Shown here one piece after another: positions 25,144 to 32,991 of a stretch of 64,000 nucleotides of DNA. The translations under genes were made by a program, and so were the position numbers. The notes below the pieces were generated by a model. That model searched no databases. It was not told the origin of the DNA and was given only the letters and a program-made list of their open reading frames with translations. The DNA comes from Streptomyces endocoffeicus (lineage in GTDB: Bacteria > Actinomycetota > Actinomycetes > Streptomycetales > Streptomycetaceae): assembly GCF_016741935.1 (NCBI RefSeq), contig NZ_JAERRG010000008.1, positions 372,001 to 436,000 of the forward strand. The letters run 5' to 3'. Every line of letters starts with the position of its first letter. Position 1 is the first letter of the stretch.

Positions 25144-25866
25144 ATGAGCTGGCACCGGGGGCTGCTGATCGGATTCGACCTGGAGACGACGGGCACCGAC
25201 CCGCGCGCGGCACGGATCGTGACGGCGGCCGTGGTCGAGGTGAGGGGCGGGGAGCCGGTCGGGCGCCGCGAGTGGCTGGCCGACCCTCAAGTGCCCATCC
25301 CCGAGGACGCCGTGGCGGTGCACGGGATCACCGGTGAGCGGGCGGCGGCGGAGGGCAGGCCCGCGCGCGAGGTGGTCGAGGAGGTCGCCGAGGTGCTGGT
25401 GGCCCACTGGCGCGCCGGCGCCCCGGTGGTGGCGTACAACGCGGCGTTCGATCTCAGCCTGCTCGCCGCCGAGTTGGGGCGGCACGGGCTGCGCCCGCTG
25501 AGCGAGCGGCTGGAGGGCGCGGAGACCGGACCCGTCGTGGATCCGTACACGATAGACCGCGCCGTCGACCGCTACCGCAAGGGCAAGCGCACGCTGGAGG
25601 CCGTCTGCGGGGAGTACGGGGTGGTGCACGACCGCGCCCATGACGCCGGTGCGGACGCGCTGGCGGCGGTGCGGGTCGCCCGCGCGCTCGCCGAGCGGTA
25701 CGGCGAGGTCGCCGGGCTCGAGCTGTGGGACCTCCACCGCAAGCAGGTGGGGTGGTACGCGCACTGGGCGGCCGACTTCCAGTCCTGGCTGCGCCGCAAG
25801 GGCACCCCGGACGCGGTCGTGGACGGCGGCTGGCCGCTGCGGGAGGCGGGCGCGGTGGTGGGGTAA
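25144..25866 (+). CDS. DnaQ-like 3'-5' exonuclease
   Basis: 240 residues of the DEDDh class: Exo I FDLETTGTD, Exo II YNAAFDLSLL, Exo III HDAGADALAAVRVA with the His-Asp pair. No polymerase-binding or additional domain is present. Such stand-alone DnaQ paralogues act in repair or RNA/DNA trimming in the cytoplasm. ATG 25144 has GGGAGG 9 nt upstream. It is divergent from the GntR-ABC operon. Confidence 0.88.
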   Translation: MSWHRGLLIGFDLETTGTDPRAARIVTAAVVEVRGGEPVGRREWLADPQVPIPEDAVAVHGITGERAAAEGRPAREVVEEVAEVLVAHWRAGAPVVAYNAAFDLSLLAAELGRHGLRPLSERLEGAETGPVVDPYTIDRAVDRYRKGKRTLEAVCGEYGVVHDRAHDAGADALAAVRVARALAERYGEVAGLELWDLHRKQVGWYAHWAADFQSWLRRKGTPDAVVDGGWPLREAGAVVG

Positions 25867-26196
25867 CCGGGGCAGCGGCCCGCCGGGCGGATATCCGGGC
25901 GCGCCGCGCCGATGAGTTTCCGGCGGATGGCCGGTCCGCACGGCCCCGGTTCCAACCCGTTCGCCCCGGCCTGGGGGTGTCGAGCGGATCGTGCCGCCTG
26001 CGGCGGGCTGTTCCCCTCCCCGCCCCTTCCCGAAACTGGGGCTCCGCCCCAGACCCCGGACCTGGCTCCGGCCCAGGCCTCGGGCGGGGGCTTCGGCCCA
26101 GACCTCGGACCGGGGCTTCGCCCCTTCCCGCAGCACCTATATGCGGCTCCGCCGCATGGTGTGCCGCGTGGTGGGCGCTGGAGCGGAGTCGTTCGT
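25867..26196. other. Intergenic region, hairpin repeats only
   Basis: 330 bp between the convergent exonuclease and APH-like genes. It is filled by C/G hairpin repeats (26036-26157 annotated). No gene is supported. Confidence 0.6.
26036..26157. repeat. Array of TCC/TTC-loop hairpins
   Basis: Three perfect hairpins with three-base loops: CTGGGGC-TCC-GCCCCAG (26036-26052), GGGGC-TTC-GCCCC (26112-26124) and ATGCGGC-TCC-GCCGCAT (26141-26157). They likely stop transcription from both flanks. The last one matches the element near 975-989. Confidence 0.65.
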
Positions 26197-27117
26197 TCAG
26201 AATGTGTGCCAGCGCACCGCCGTGTCGCCCTCGCGCAGGGAGGCGATGCGGCGGGTGAACTCGGTGCGGGCCGCCGGGTTGCCCGGGGCGTGTTGGGAGA
26301 CCCAGGCGCAGCTGGCGGTCTCGCGCGCGCCCCGCAGCGCCGCGCAGCCGGGCCACTCGCGGACGTCCCAGCCGTACTCCGCCACGAACGCGTCGTACTC
26401 CGCCGCGCCGAGCCCATAGCGGTCCCGGGACAGGGCCATCACCACCAGATCGTGCTCGCGCAGATCGTGCGAGAAGGTCTCCAGGTCCACCAGCACCGGG
26501 CCGTCCGGGCCGATGTGCACATTGCGCGGCAGCGCGTCGCCGTGGATCGGGCCGGGAGTGAGGCGCGGGGTCAGCTCCTCGACGGCGGACGCGAAGTCGT
26601 CCCGGCGGGCACGCAGATACGCCGCGTCCGCCGGGTCGATCGCGTCCCCGGCCAGCCGCAGCCAGCGCTCGACCCCGCCCAGCAGATCGCGGCGCGGCAG
26701 CGGAAGCGGCGCCGGGTCGCCGGGCGGGTCGGGCAGGGCGTGCACCATCCGCAGCAGCTCCGCGAGATCGCGTGCCCCGGCGGGGCGTACCGGATCGGGA
26801 AGCCGCTGCCAGTACGTGACGAGATGGTTGGCGAACGGAAGCGGCTGCTCGGGGCCGAAGCGCCGGTCGGGGCGGACCGCGGGCAGCCCCTCCCGGGCGA
26901 GCCAGTCGGCGATCCTCAGCTCCCGGGCTGCCCGGTCCCACACCTCCAGGTCGCGGCTGATCCGGACCATTAGGGAGAGGCTGTCGACGGCGAAGACGGC
27001 GTTCTCACCGAGGGCCAGCAGCCGGGCCTCCGCCGTACCGGCCCGGTAGGGCGGCAGCGCGGCCGAGAGCACCGCCCGCGCCCGCTCCTCCGTGAACGCG
27101 ACTTCCGCCACCGCCAT
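26197..27117 (-). CDS. APH-family phosphotransferase
   Basis: 306 residues of the aminoglycoside phosphotransferase/choline kinase fold. The catalytic loop HGDALPRN (His192-Asp194) and the metal-binding LVDLETF, in place of D-F-G, are present, with an N-terminal ATP lobe (ENAVFAVDSLSLMVRISRD). Many such proteins phosphorylate small metabolites or macrolides rather than aminoglycosides, so resistance must not be assumed. ATG 27117 lies behind GAGGAGAAGAGG. It is divergent from the sugar ABC operon. Confidence 0.82.
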   Translation of the reverse strand: MAVAEVAFTEERARAVLSAALPPYRAGTAEARLLALGENAVFAVDSLSLMVRISRDLEVWDRAARELRIADWLAREGLPAVRPDRRFGPEQPLPFANHLVTYWQRLPDPVRPAGARDLAELLRMVHALPDPPGDPAPLPLPRRDLLGGVERWLRLAGDAIDPADAAYLRARRDDFASAVEELTPRLTPGPIHGDALPRNVHIGPDGPVLVDLETFSHDLREHDLVVMALSRDRYGLGAAEYDAFVAEYGWDVREWPGCAALRGARETASCAWVSQHAPGNPAARTEFTRRIASLREGDTAVRWHTF

Positions 27118-27184
27118 GCCTCTTCTCCTCGTCGGCGCTCAAGTCTCGCATCAGGCGCCGCAGGTGAACCGGCCGACGCACCTC

Positions 27185-27230
27185 TTGACCGCACCGCCCG
27201 CCCTCCGCACGATGACGTGGGCTCTCCCAC
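27185..27230 (+). promoter_or_regulatory. Promoter and inverted repeat of the sugar ABC operon
   Basis: -35 TTGACC (27185-27190), 17-bp spacer, -10 CACGAT (27208-27213). An inverted repeat GTGGG-CTCT-CCCAC (27217-27230) would cover the transcription start, suggesting repression by a LacI- or ROK-type regulator not found in the window. Confidence 0.45.
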
Positions 27231-27269
27231 CCGGACCGCCCTCCCACCGCGTCCGAAGGGGGCCCTGCC

Positions 27270-28214
27270 GTGATACCCGCGACCGCCGACCCGGCGCGCT
27301 CGGACCAGGGCTCCGCCCCACCCCCGTCCGGCGCCCCCGGCAAGGGCCAGGGCCGTGCGGCGAGTGGCCACCGGGCGTGGTTCCTGGTGCTGCCCGCGCT
27401 GATCCCGATCCTCCTCCTCAGCGTCGGCCCGCTCCTCTACGGCATCGCGCTCGCCTTCACCGACTCCCAGGCGGGCCGCACCGAACCCACCCAGTGGATC
27501 GGGCTGCTCAACTTCCAGGACCTGCTGCGCGACACCCTCTTCTGGGAGTCCTTCCGGATCGGCCTGGTGTGGGCGGTGGCCGTCTCCGTACCGCAGTTCC
27601 TGCTCGCGCTCGGCCTCGCGCTGCTGCTCCACCAGGAGCTGCGGTTCCGCTGGCTGTCGCGGGCGCTCGCGATCGTCCCCTGGGCGATGCCGGAGGTCGT
27701 GGTCGGCATCATGTGGCGGCTGGTCTACCACCCCGACGCGGGGGTGCTCAACGAAACGCTGGGCACCCACCGCGACTGGCTCGGCAGCTTGTCCACCGCC
27801 CTTCCCGCCGTCGTCGTGGTCGGTATCTGGGCACGGCTTCCGCAGGTCACGGTCACCCTGCTGGCCGGGCTCTCGAATGTGCCGCGCGAACTGCACGAGG
27901 CCGCGGCCATGGACGGCGCCGGTGCGTGGCGCCGCTTCCGCGCCGTCACCTGGCCCGCCATCAGGCCCATCGCCCTCGCCATCAGCGCGCTCAGCTTCAT
28001 CTGGAACGTCAACTCCTTCGCGCTGGTGTACGTGCTGACGGGCGGCGGGCCCGGCGGCCGCACCCGGCTGCCGATGCTCTTCGCCTATGAAGAGGCGTTC
28101 CGCTACGGCCAGTTCGGTTACGCGGCGGCGATGGGCTGTGTGCTGGTGGCGGTGGTCTCCATCCTGCTGGCCGTCCATCTCGTGGCCCGGCTGAAGGGGG
28201 ACGAGGACGCATGA
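27270..28214 (+). CDS. Sugar ABC transporter permease (MalF-like)
   Basis: 314 residues with six hydrophobic segments and the EAA loop EAAAMDGAGAWRRFRAVTWP that docks to the ATPase. The end is KGDEDA. It forms the membrane channel with the next permease for import of an oligosaccharide. No MsiK-like ATPase lies here; Streptomyces generally uses one shared MsiK. GTG 27270 follows AAGGGGG. The stop overlaps the next ATG (ATGA). Confidence 0.9.
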   Translation: MIPATADPARSDQGSAPPPSGAPGKGQGRAASGHRAWFLVLPALIPILLLSVGPLLYGIALAFTDSQAGRTEPTQWIGLLNFQDLLRDTLFWESFRIGLVWAVAVSVPQFLLALGLALLLHQELRFRWLSRALAIVPWAMPEVVVGIMWRLVYHPDAGVLNETLGTHRDWLGSLSTALPAVVVVGIWARLPQVTVTLLAGLSNVPRELHEAAAMDGAGAWRRFRAVTWPAIRPIALAISALSFIWNVNSFALVYVLTGGGPGGRTRLPMLFAYEEAFRYGQFGYAAAMGCVLVAVVSILLAVHLVARLKGDEDA

Positions 28215-29152
28215 GGTCCCGCATCACCGTCAGGCGTTCCCGTCCCCGTCCCCGTCCCGGCGCCGTGCCTCGCCCCAGCCCCAGTACCACCCCCGCCGCC
28301 GTCCCTCGCGGCCCCGCCGCCCGGCGCCGCGCGGCGCGCACCGGCCAGTACCTCGCCCTCCTCGGCTATCTGGTCTTCCTCGCCTTCCCCCTGCTGTGGC
28401 TGGTCTCCACCGCGTTCAAGCCGCCGCGCGAGCTGGCGAGCCTCCACCCGGGCTGGCTCCCCGACCACCCCACCCTCGACAACTTCCGTCAGGCGTTCGA
28501 TGAGCAGCCGCTGCTGCGGTCCGCGGGCAACAGCCTGATCGCCTCCCTCGCCGCCGCGGTCATCACCGTCGTCATCGCCACCCCGATGGCCTATGTGATG
28601 GCCCGCCACCACCGCTCGTCGCTGTCCCGGGCGGCCACCGGCTGGATCGTGGTCAGCCAGGCGTTCCCCTTCGTCCTGGTGATCATCCCGCTGTTCCTGG
28701 TGCTCAAGGAGGTCCGACTGATCGACTCCCTCGGCGGGTTGATCATGGTGTACGTGGTGTGGTCCCTGCCGTTCGCCCTGTGGATGCTGGCCGGGTACGC
28801 CCGGGCCGTACCGCGCGAACTGGAGGAGGCCGCGGCCGTGGACGGCGCGGGCAGACTGCGGGTGCTGATCTCCGTCACCATGCCGCTGCTGACCCCGGGC
28901 ATCGTGGCCACCGCCCTCTTCGCGTTCATCACCGCCTGGAATGAGTTCTTCTTCGCGCTCGTCCTGCTCAAGTCCCCGCGGAAACAGACGATGCCGATCA
29001 TCCTCACCCACTTCATCGGAACCGAGGGTGTCGCCGATCTCGGCCCGCTCGCCGCCGCCTCACTGCTGGCGACGCTGCCCTCGCTCGTGCTGTTCGCGCT
29101 CATCCAGCGCCGGATCACCAGCGGCACCCTGGCCGGGGCGGTGAAGCACTGA
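28211..29152 (+). CDS. Sugar ABC transporter permease (MalG-like)
   Basis: 313 residues, six transmembrane segments from about residue 47, EAA loop EEAAAVDGAGRLRVLISVTM. The first 40 residues are an unusual Arg/Pro tract (RRSRPRPRPGAVPRPSPS) coded by CGTCCC repeats, cytoplasmic by charge. It overlaps the previous permease by 4 bp and its stop shares one base with the start of the binding protein, so the three genes are tightly coupled. Confidence 0.9.
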   Translation: MRSRITVRRSRPRPRPGAVPRPSPSTTPAAVPRGPAARRRAARTGQYLALLGYLVFLAFPLLWLVSTAFKPPRELASLHPGWLPDHPTLDNFRQAFDEQPLLRSAGNSLIASLAAAVITVVIATPMAYVMARHHRSSLSRAATGWIVVSQAFPFVLVIIPLFLVLKEVRLIDSLGGLIMVYVVWSLPFALWMLAGYARAVPRELEEAAAVDGAGRLRVLISVTMPLLTPGIVATALFAFITAWNEFFFALVLLKSPRKQTMPIILTHFIGTEGVADLGPLAAASLLATLPSLVLFALIQRRITSGTLAGAVKH

Positions 29153-30462
29153 TGCGCCGCCGAACGCTGCTGGCCGCGTCCGCCACCGGGGCGCTGCTGT
29201 CCGGCTGCGCGCCGGAGCGGCGGCGGGCGACCGGCGGCCGGATCACCCTGCGCTTCCAGTCCCTGGCCTGGCAGCAGGAATCGGTGGCGGCCAACAAGCA
29301 ACTGGTGGGGGAGTGGAACGCGGCCCATCCCGACATCCGGGTCGAGTATGTCCAGGGCAGCTGGGACGGCGTCCACGACCAGCTGCTCACCTCCTTCGAG
29401 GGCGGTGAGGCACCCGACATCATCCATGACGCCACCGACGACTTCGCCGACTTCGCCTACGGCGGCTATCTCGCCGATCTCACCGACCTGCTGCCCCGGC
29501 GGCTCAAGGACGAGATCCCGCCCCGTACCTGGCAGACCGCCACCTTCGGCGGCGGCGTCCACGGTGTGCCGTTCCTCCAGGAGCCGCGCGTGCTCATCGC
29601 CAACCGCGCGCTGCTGGAGCGGGCCCGGGTGCGGATCCCCACCGCCGAACGGCCCTGGAGCTGGGCCGAGTTCGAGGACGCGGCCGAAGCGCTGACCCGG
29701 GACGGGGCGTACGGCGTGGCCTGGCCGCTCAAGGAGCCGGTCTCCGCGACCCTCAACCTCTCGCTCTCCACCGGCGGCAAGGTCTTCCATCGGGGCCGGG
29801 GCCGGGGCCGGGGCCGGGGCGCGGACGGCAAGGTCACCGTCCGGTTCGACGCCGCCGACCAGCGGGTGCCCCGCGTCATCCACGACCAGCTGGGTGGCGA
29901 CCGCACCGCCGCGCGGACCACCCTCGGCATGGGCGGCTCCGACACCCTCCCCGGCTTCTTCGGCGGGAAGTACGCGATGGTGCCGCTCGGTTTCTCCTAC
30001 CGCCAGCAGATCGTGCAGCAGGCGCCCAAGGGGTTCGCCTGGACCGTACTGCCGTCCCCGGCCGGGCCCGGCGGCGACCAGCGGCAGGGGGTCAGCCCGC
30101 AGACGCTGTCCATCGCCGCCGACAGCCCGTACCAGCGGGAGGCGGCCCGCTTCATCGACTTCTTCCTGCGCCCGCCGCACATGGTGCGGCTCGCCCTGGG
30201 CGACTGGATGCTCCCCACGGGCCGGACCGCGCTGCGGGATCCCGCCCTGCGCACCCGCCGCCACGGCTGGGCCACCGGCACCGCTCTGGCCGGACAGCTG
30301 CGCCCGGCGCCCGCGCAGACGGTGCGCGGCTATCCGGAGTGGAAGGACAAGGTGGCCACTCCGGCGCTGCAGGAGTACTACAGCGGGGCGATCGGAATGG
30401 GGGAGCTGCGCGAGCGGCTCGTCGACGACGGGAACCTGGTGCTCGCCCGCTACCAGCGGTAA
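29152..30462 (+). CDS. Sugar ABC transporter substrate-binding lipoprotein
   Basis: 436 residues. Lipoprotein signal with lipobox LLSGC (Cys19) behind Arg-Arg-Arg. Solute-binding cluster 1 features follow: WNAAHPDIRVEYVQG, APDIIHDATDDFADFA, VPLGFSYRQQIV. It captures a sugar outside and delivers it to the two permeases. An in-frame (RG)n tract, HRGRGRGRGRGADG, lies near residue 215, coded by a GGCCGG hexamer run, in a loop normally of variable length. A 3' GCGCC-GTC-GGCGC hairpin at 30471-30483 may end the operon. Confidence 0.9.
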   Translation: MRRRTLLAASATGALLSGCAPERRRATGGRITLRFQSLAWQQESVAANKQLVGEWNAAHPDIRVEYVQGSWDGVHDQLLTSFEGGEAPDIIHDATDDFADFAYGGYLADLTDLLPRRLKDEIPPRTWQTATFGGGVHGVPFLQEPRVLIANRALLERARVRIPTAERPWSWAEFEDAAEALTRDGAYGVAWPLKEPVSATLNLSLSTGGKVFHRGRGRGRGRGADGKVTVRFDAADQRVPRVIHDQLGGDRTAARTTLGMGGSDTLPGFFGGKYAMVPLGFSYRQQIVQQAPKGFAWTVLPSPAGPGGDQRQGVSPQTLSIAADSPYQREAARFIDFFLRPPHMVRLALGDWMLPTGRTALRDPALRTRRHGWATGTALAGQLRPAPAQTVRGYPEWKDKVATPALQEYYSGAIGMGELRERLVDDGNLVLARYQR

Positions 30463-30621
30463 GACCCGCTGCGCCGTCGGCGCACCTGGTCCTGCCATGG
30501 ACCCGGTCCTCCAAGCAGACCCTTACCCCCTGGCAAAGGTTGCCCTTGCCCGATCTTGTCTCTTCCCTTAACGGTTTCTTACCTTCAGGTGAACTCGTGT
30601 CTAACGCCAGAAAGATTGACC

Positions 30622-31656
30622 ATGCCCCGAGACATACCGCCGCTCGCCGAGGTCCGCCGGATCACCGAGAAGAAGCGAGACGCGTGGTGGACCGTCATGC
30701 TCGTGGACCCGGTGGCCACACCGCTGGTCCGCTGGATCGCCAAGTACACCCGGGCCACCCCCAACCAGCTCACCTGGGGTGCGTTCCTGGTGGGCCTCGG
30801 CTCCGCCGCGTGCTTCGCTCAGGGCGACTGGAGATGGCTGCTGCTCGGGGCCGTGCTCTACCACGTGAGCTTCATCTTCGACTGCATGGACGGCAAGCTG
30901 GCCCGGCTGACCGGCACCGGCTCGGTCTTCGGGGCGTGGCTGGACTTCGTCTTCGACCGGATCCGGGTGCTGGTCTGCGCGGTCGCGCTGATGGCCGGTC
31001 AGTACGCGCGCACGGATGACGTCCTATATCTGTGGCTGGCGCTGGCCGTCACCTTCCTGGACGCGCTGCGCTACATCGACTCGCTGGAGATCTTCAAGAT
31101 CCGGCATGGGATGCGCAAGCAGATCAAGGCCCGGATGCGGGCGGCCCGCAAGGCCGAGAACCAGGCCGAACTGGCCTTCATGGAGGACCTGCTGCGGGAG
31201 AACCCCAAGGCCGATCTGGAGACGGACCACGACACGGTGGCTCCCTTGGAGCCGGTGGTGTCCCTTGAGGCCACGGCGGCCCCGCACACCGCGGCCGAGC
31301 CCGGTGCCGATGCCCCGGCCCCGGTACCGGCCCCGCGCCGCCCCGCCGTCGTCGATCTGCACCAGGAGTTCCGGCGCCGCTTCCCGTGGTGGGTCCGGTG
31401 CCGGAACTTCCTGCAGCGCCACCGCATCCGCGCTCATCTCATCAGCGGCATCGAATTCCAGATGGGCGTGTTCATCGTCGGCCCGGCCGTTGACGCGGTG
31501 GTGGCGACGACCGTTGTATCGGGTGTGCTGCTGCTCGTCTTCGAGCTGGCCATCATCTACAAGTTCCTGCTGTCCACCCGGGACTTCACCCGCACCATCA
31601 ACTCCTTCGAAGCTGCTGAAGAGCGCATTCCGGCCACCACCTCGGTCAGCTCCTGA
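30622..31656 (+). CDS. CDP-alcohol phosphatidyltransferase family membrane protein
   Basis: 344 residues. The family signature DGKLARLTGTGSVFGAWLDF with VFD (D-G-x2-A-R-x8-G-x3-D-x3-D) is complete, and hydrophobic segments surround it. Residues about 180-275 form a charged, Pro/Ala-rich cytoplasmic insert (NPKADLETDHDT, APAPVPAPRRP) before the last two membrane spans, unusual for a small phospholipid synthase. It transfers a CDP-activated head or alcohol group at the membrane. ATG 30622 follows AGAAAG. The last 100 bp overlap the convergent rRNA methylase gene. Confidence 0.85.
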   Translation: MPRDIPPLAEVRRITEKKRDAWWTVMLVDPVATPLVRWIAKYTRATPNQLTWGAFLVGLGSAACFAQGDWRWLLLGAVLYHVSFIFDCMDGKLARLTGTGSVFGAWLDFVFDRIRVLVCAVALMAGQYARTDDVLYLWLALAVTFLDALRYIDSLEIFKIRHGMRKQIKARMRAARKAENQAELAFMEDLLRENPKADLETDHDTVAPLEPVVSLEATAAPHTAAEPGADAPAPVPAPRRPAVVDLHQEFRRRFPWWVRCRNFLQRHRIRAHLISGIEFQMGVFIVGPAVDAVVATTVVSGVLLLVFELAIIYKFLLSTRDFTRTINSFEAAEERIPATTSVSS

Positions 31657-32459
31657 GCGAGGACCAGCCACTGCTCCGGCGTCACATACGCCACCACGAC
31701 GTCCCGCCCCAGCCCGGCCGCCCGGAACGCCCGGTCGAGCGCGCGGGCGGGGCAGACCCGGCGCAGTGACGCGTGGAGTGAGCCGCCGACCCCGGTGAAG
31801 CCCAGCTCGACCAGGTCCGCGTAGGCGGACCGGGCCGCCGGGTCGGTGAGCAGCGGCCGCGGCCGCCGGGTCAGCCGCAGGATCCCGCCGTCCACCGCGG
31901 GCACCGGCCGGAAGGCGGTACGCGCCACCCGCCCGCACAGCCGCCACTCGACCTCCGGCCACGACCGTACGGTCAGCAGCGACCAGCGGCCGTAGTCCCC
32001 GGTGCGCTTACGGGCGTACTCCGCCTGGGTGAGCAGCGTCGCCGAGGTCAGCCGGGGCACCGCCCGCAGCGCCCAGGCCACGATCTCGGCGGTACGGGCG
32101 TAGGGCACGTTGCCGACCAGGGCGAACGGCTCGCGTGGCGGCGCCGCCTCGAGGAAGTCCTGGTGCACGACCCGGACCCGCGGACAGCGGGCGAGCCGCT
32201 CCCGCAGCCCCGGGATCAGCTGCCGGTCGATCTCGTAGCTGATCAGCTGACGGCAACGCGGGGCCAGCGCCTCGGTGAGCGCCCCCTTGCCCGCGCCGAC
32301 CTCCACCAGGAGATCGCCGGGCCCGGGGCGGGCGGCGCGTACGACCCGGGCGACGGCGCCCGAGTCGACGAGGAAGTTCTGCCCGTACGCCCGCCTCGCG
32401 CGGTCGCGTTCGGTACGGCGTGGGGTAGGGAGTTGGTGTCGATTGCGGGCCACGGCCAC
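31557..32459 (-). CDS. erm: Erm-type 23S rRNA adenine N6-methyltransferase
   Basis: 300 residues. RRAYGQNFLVDSGAVARVV, SAM motif I LLVEVGAGKGALTEAL, and the adenine-binding NVPYARTAEIV define the KsgA/Erm family; length and Arg-rich ends fit ErmE/ErmO-type methylases of actinomycetes that act on A2058 and give macrolide-lincosamide resistance. Two GTG starts are possible; 32453 lies 8 nt from AAAGGA and may be the real one. A leader ORF and a WhiB7-like promoter precede it. The C-terminus SRVDSRNL is encoded across the 3' end of the CDP-alcohol gene. Confidence 0.85.
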   Translation of the reverse strand: MAVARNRHQLPTPRRTERDRARRAYGQNFLVDSGAVARVVRAARPGPGDLLVEVGAGKGALTEALAPRCRQLISYEIDRQLIPGLRERLARCPRVRVVHQDFLEAAPPREPFALVGNVPYARTAEIVAWALRAVPRLTSATLLTQAEYARKRTGDYGRWSLLTVRSWPEVEWRLCGRVARTAFRPVPAVDGGILRLTRRPRPLLTDPAARSAYADLVELGFTGVGGSLHASLRRVCPARALDRAFRAAGLGRDVVVAYVTPEQWLVLAQELTEVVAGMRSSAASKELMVRVKSRVDSRNL

Positions 32460-32650
32460 GGTCCTTTCGGAGCCGGGCGGGCGGCAGCAGCGCGGAACGG
32501 GCCCTGCCGCCCGTCCCGGAACGAGTGATTCCTGGACTGGCGGGGGCCCTGGCCGAGGGCGCGTGGGGGTGTAAGGGATCAGCTCACGGCGAGGAATCGG
32601 CTCACCGCGAGGGACGATCGGAAACCGGGCGAGTCAGCGGCTCGGGCCGC

Positions 32651-32809
32651 TCACAGACTCAGGGAGACACCGGGCGCGTCCGGGCCGGCCAGGGCACCGG
32701 GGCCGCGCCGCGGGCGGCGGGCAGGCATAGGAAGGGCGCACGCACACGCCACCCGGGCACAGCCACGAGTGATGCGGGTGAACACGCCGATGCCGGGATT
32801 TCCGCCCAT
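32651..32809 (-). CDS. Putative 52-aa leader peptide of erm
   Basis: ATG 32809 follows GGGAGGAG by 7 nt, a near-ideal site. The peptide begins MGGNPGIGVFTRITRGCARV and has a Cys/Ala cluster and an Arg-rich centre, ending TGA at 32651, 190 nt before the methylase. Inducible erm genes commonly carry such leader ORFs, where drug-stalled ribosomes open the methylase site; the VFTRITR segment is a candidate stall motif, by inference only. Confidence 0.5.
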   Translation of the reverse strand: MGGNPGIGVFTRITRGCARVACACALPMPARRPRRGPGALAGPDAPGVSLSL

Positions 32810-32876
32810 CGGTGTACTCCTCCCGTGCGCGCGTACGCGAAACGTCGCGTATGCGGATCTCCGCCGTATCCCCGCA

Positions 32877-32914
32877 ACCGTAGGGACCGGCCGGGACACC
32901 CCGCAACGCCTTTT
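32877..32914 (-). promoter_or_regulatory. WhiB7/WblC-like promoter of erm
   Basis: Minus strand: AAAA (32911-32914), 4 bp, -35 TTGCGG (32901-32906), 18-bp spacer, -10 TACGGT (32877-32882). An AT-rich patch 3-5 bp upstream of the -35 is the known mark of WhiB7-dependent resistance promoters. Confidence 0.45.
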
Positions 32915-32991
32915 CCGCCCCACACGCCGAACCGGTCACACGGCCCGGAGGCCATGTGACCGGTTGAGGGTTGGTTATCAGGATGTGGTCG

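Larger units (their letters stand above)
32454..32991. other. erm leader region
   Basis: Holds the promoter (32877-32914), an inverted repeat TACGCGA-AACG-TCGCGTA at 32834-32851, the leader ORF (32651-32809) and about 190 nt of untranslated RNA before the methylase. No other gene. Confidence 0.55.

Noticed and set aside
26197..27117. APH-like gene considered as an aminoglycoside resistance gene
   Set aside because: Fold-level motifs only; most such Streptomyces paralogues act on other substrates.
27217..27230. GTGGG-CTCT-CCCAC considered as a CebR box
   Set aside because: Spacing and centre differ from TGGGAGCGCTCCCA; kept only as a generic operator candidate.
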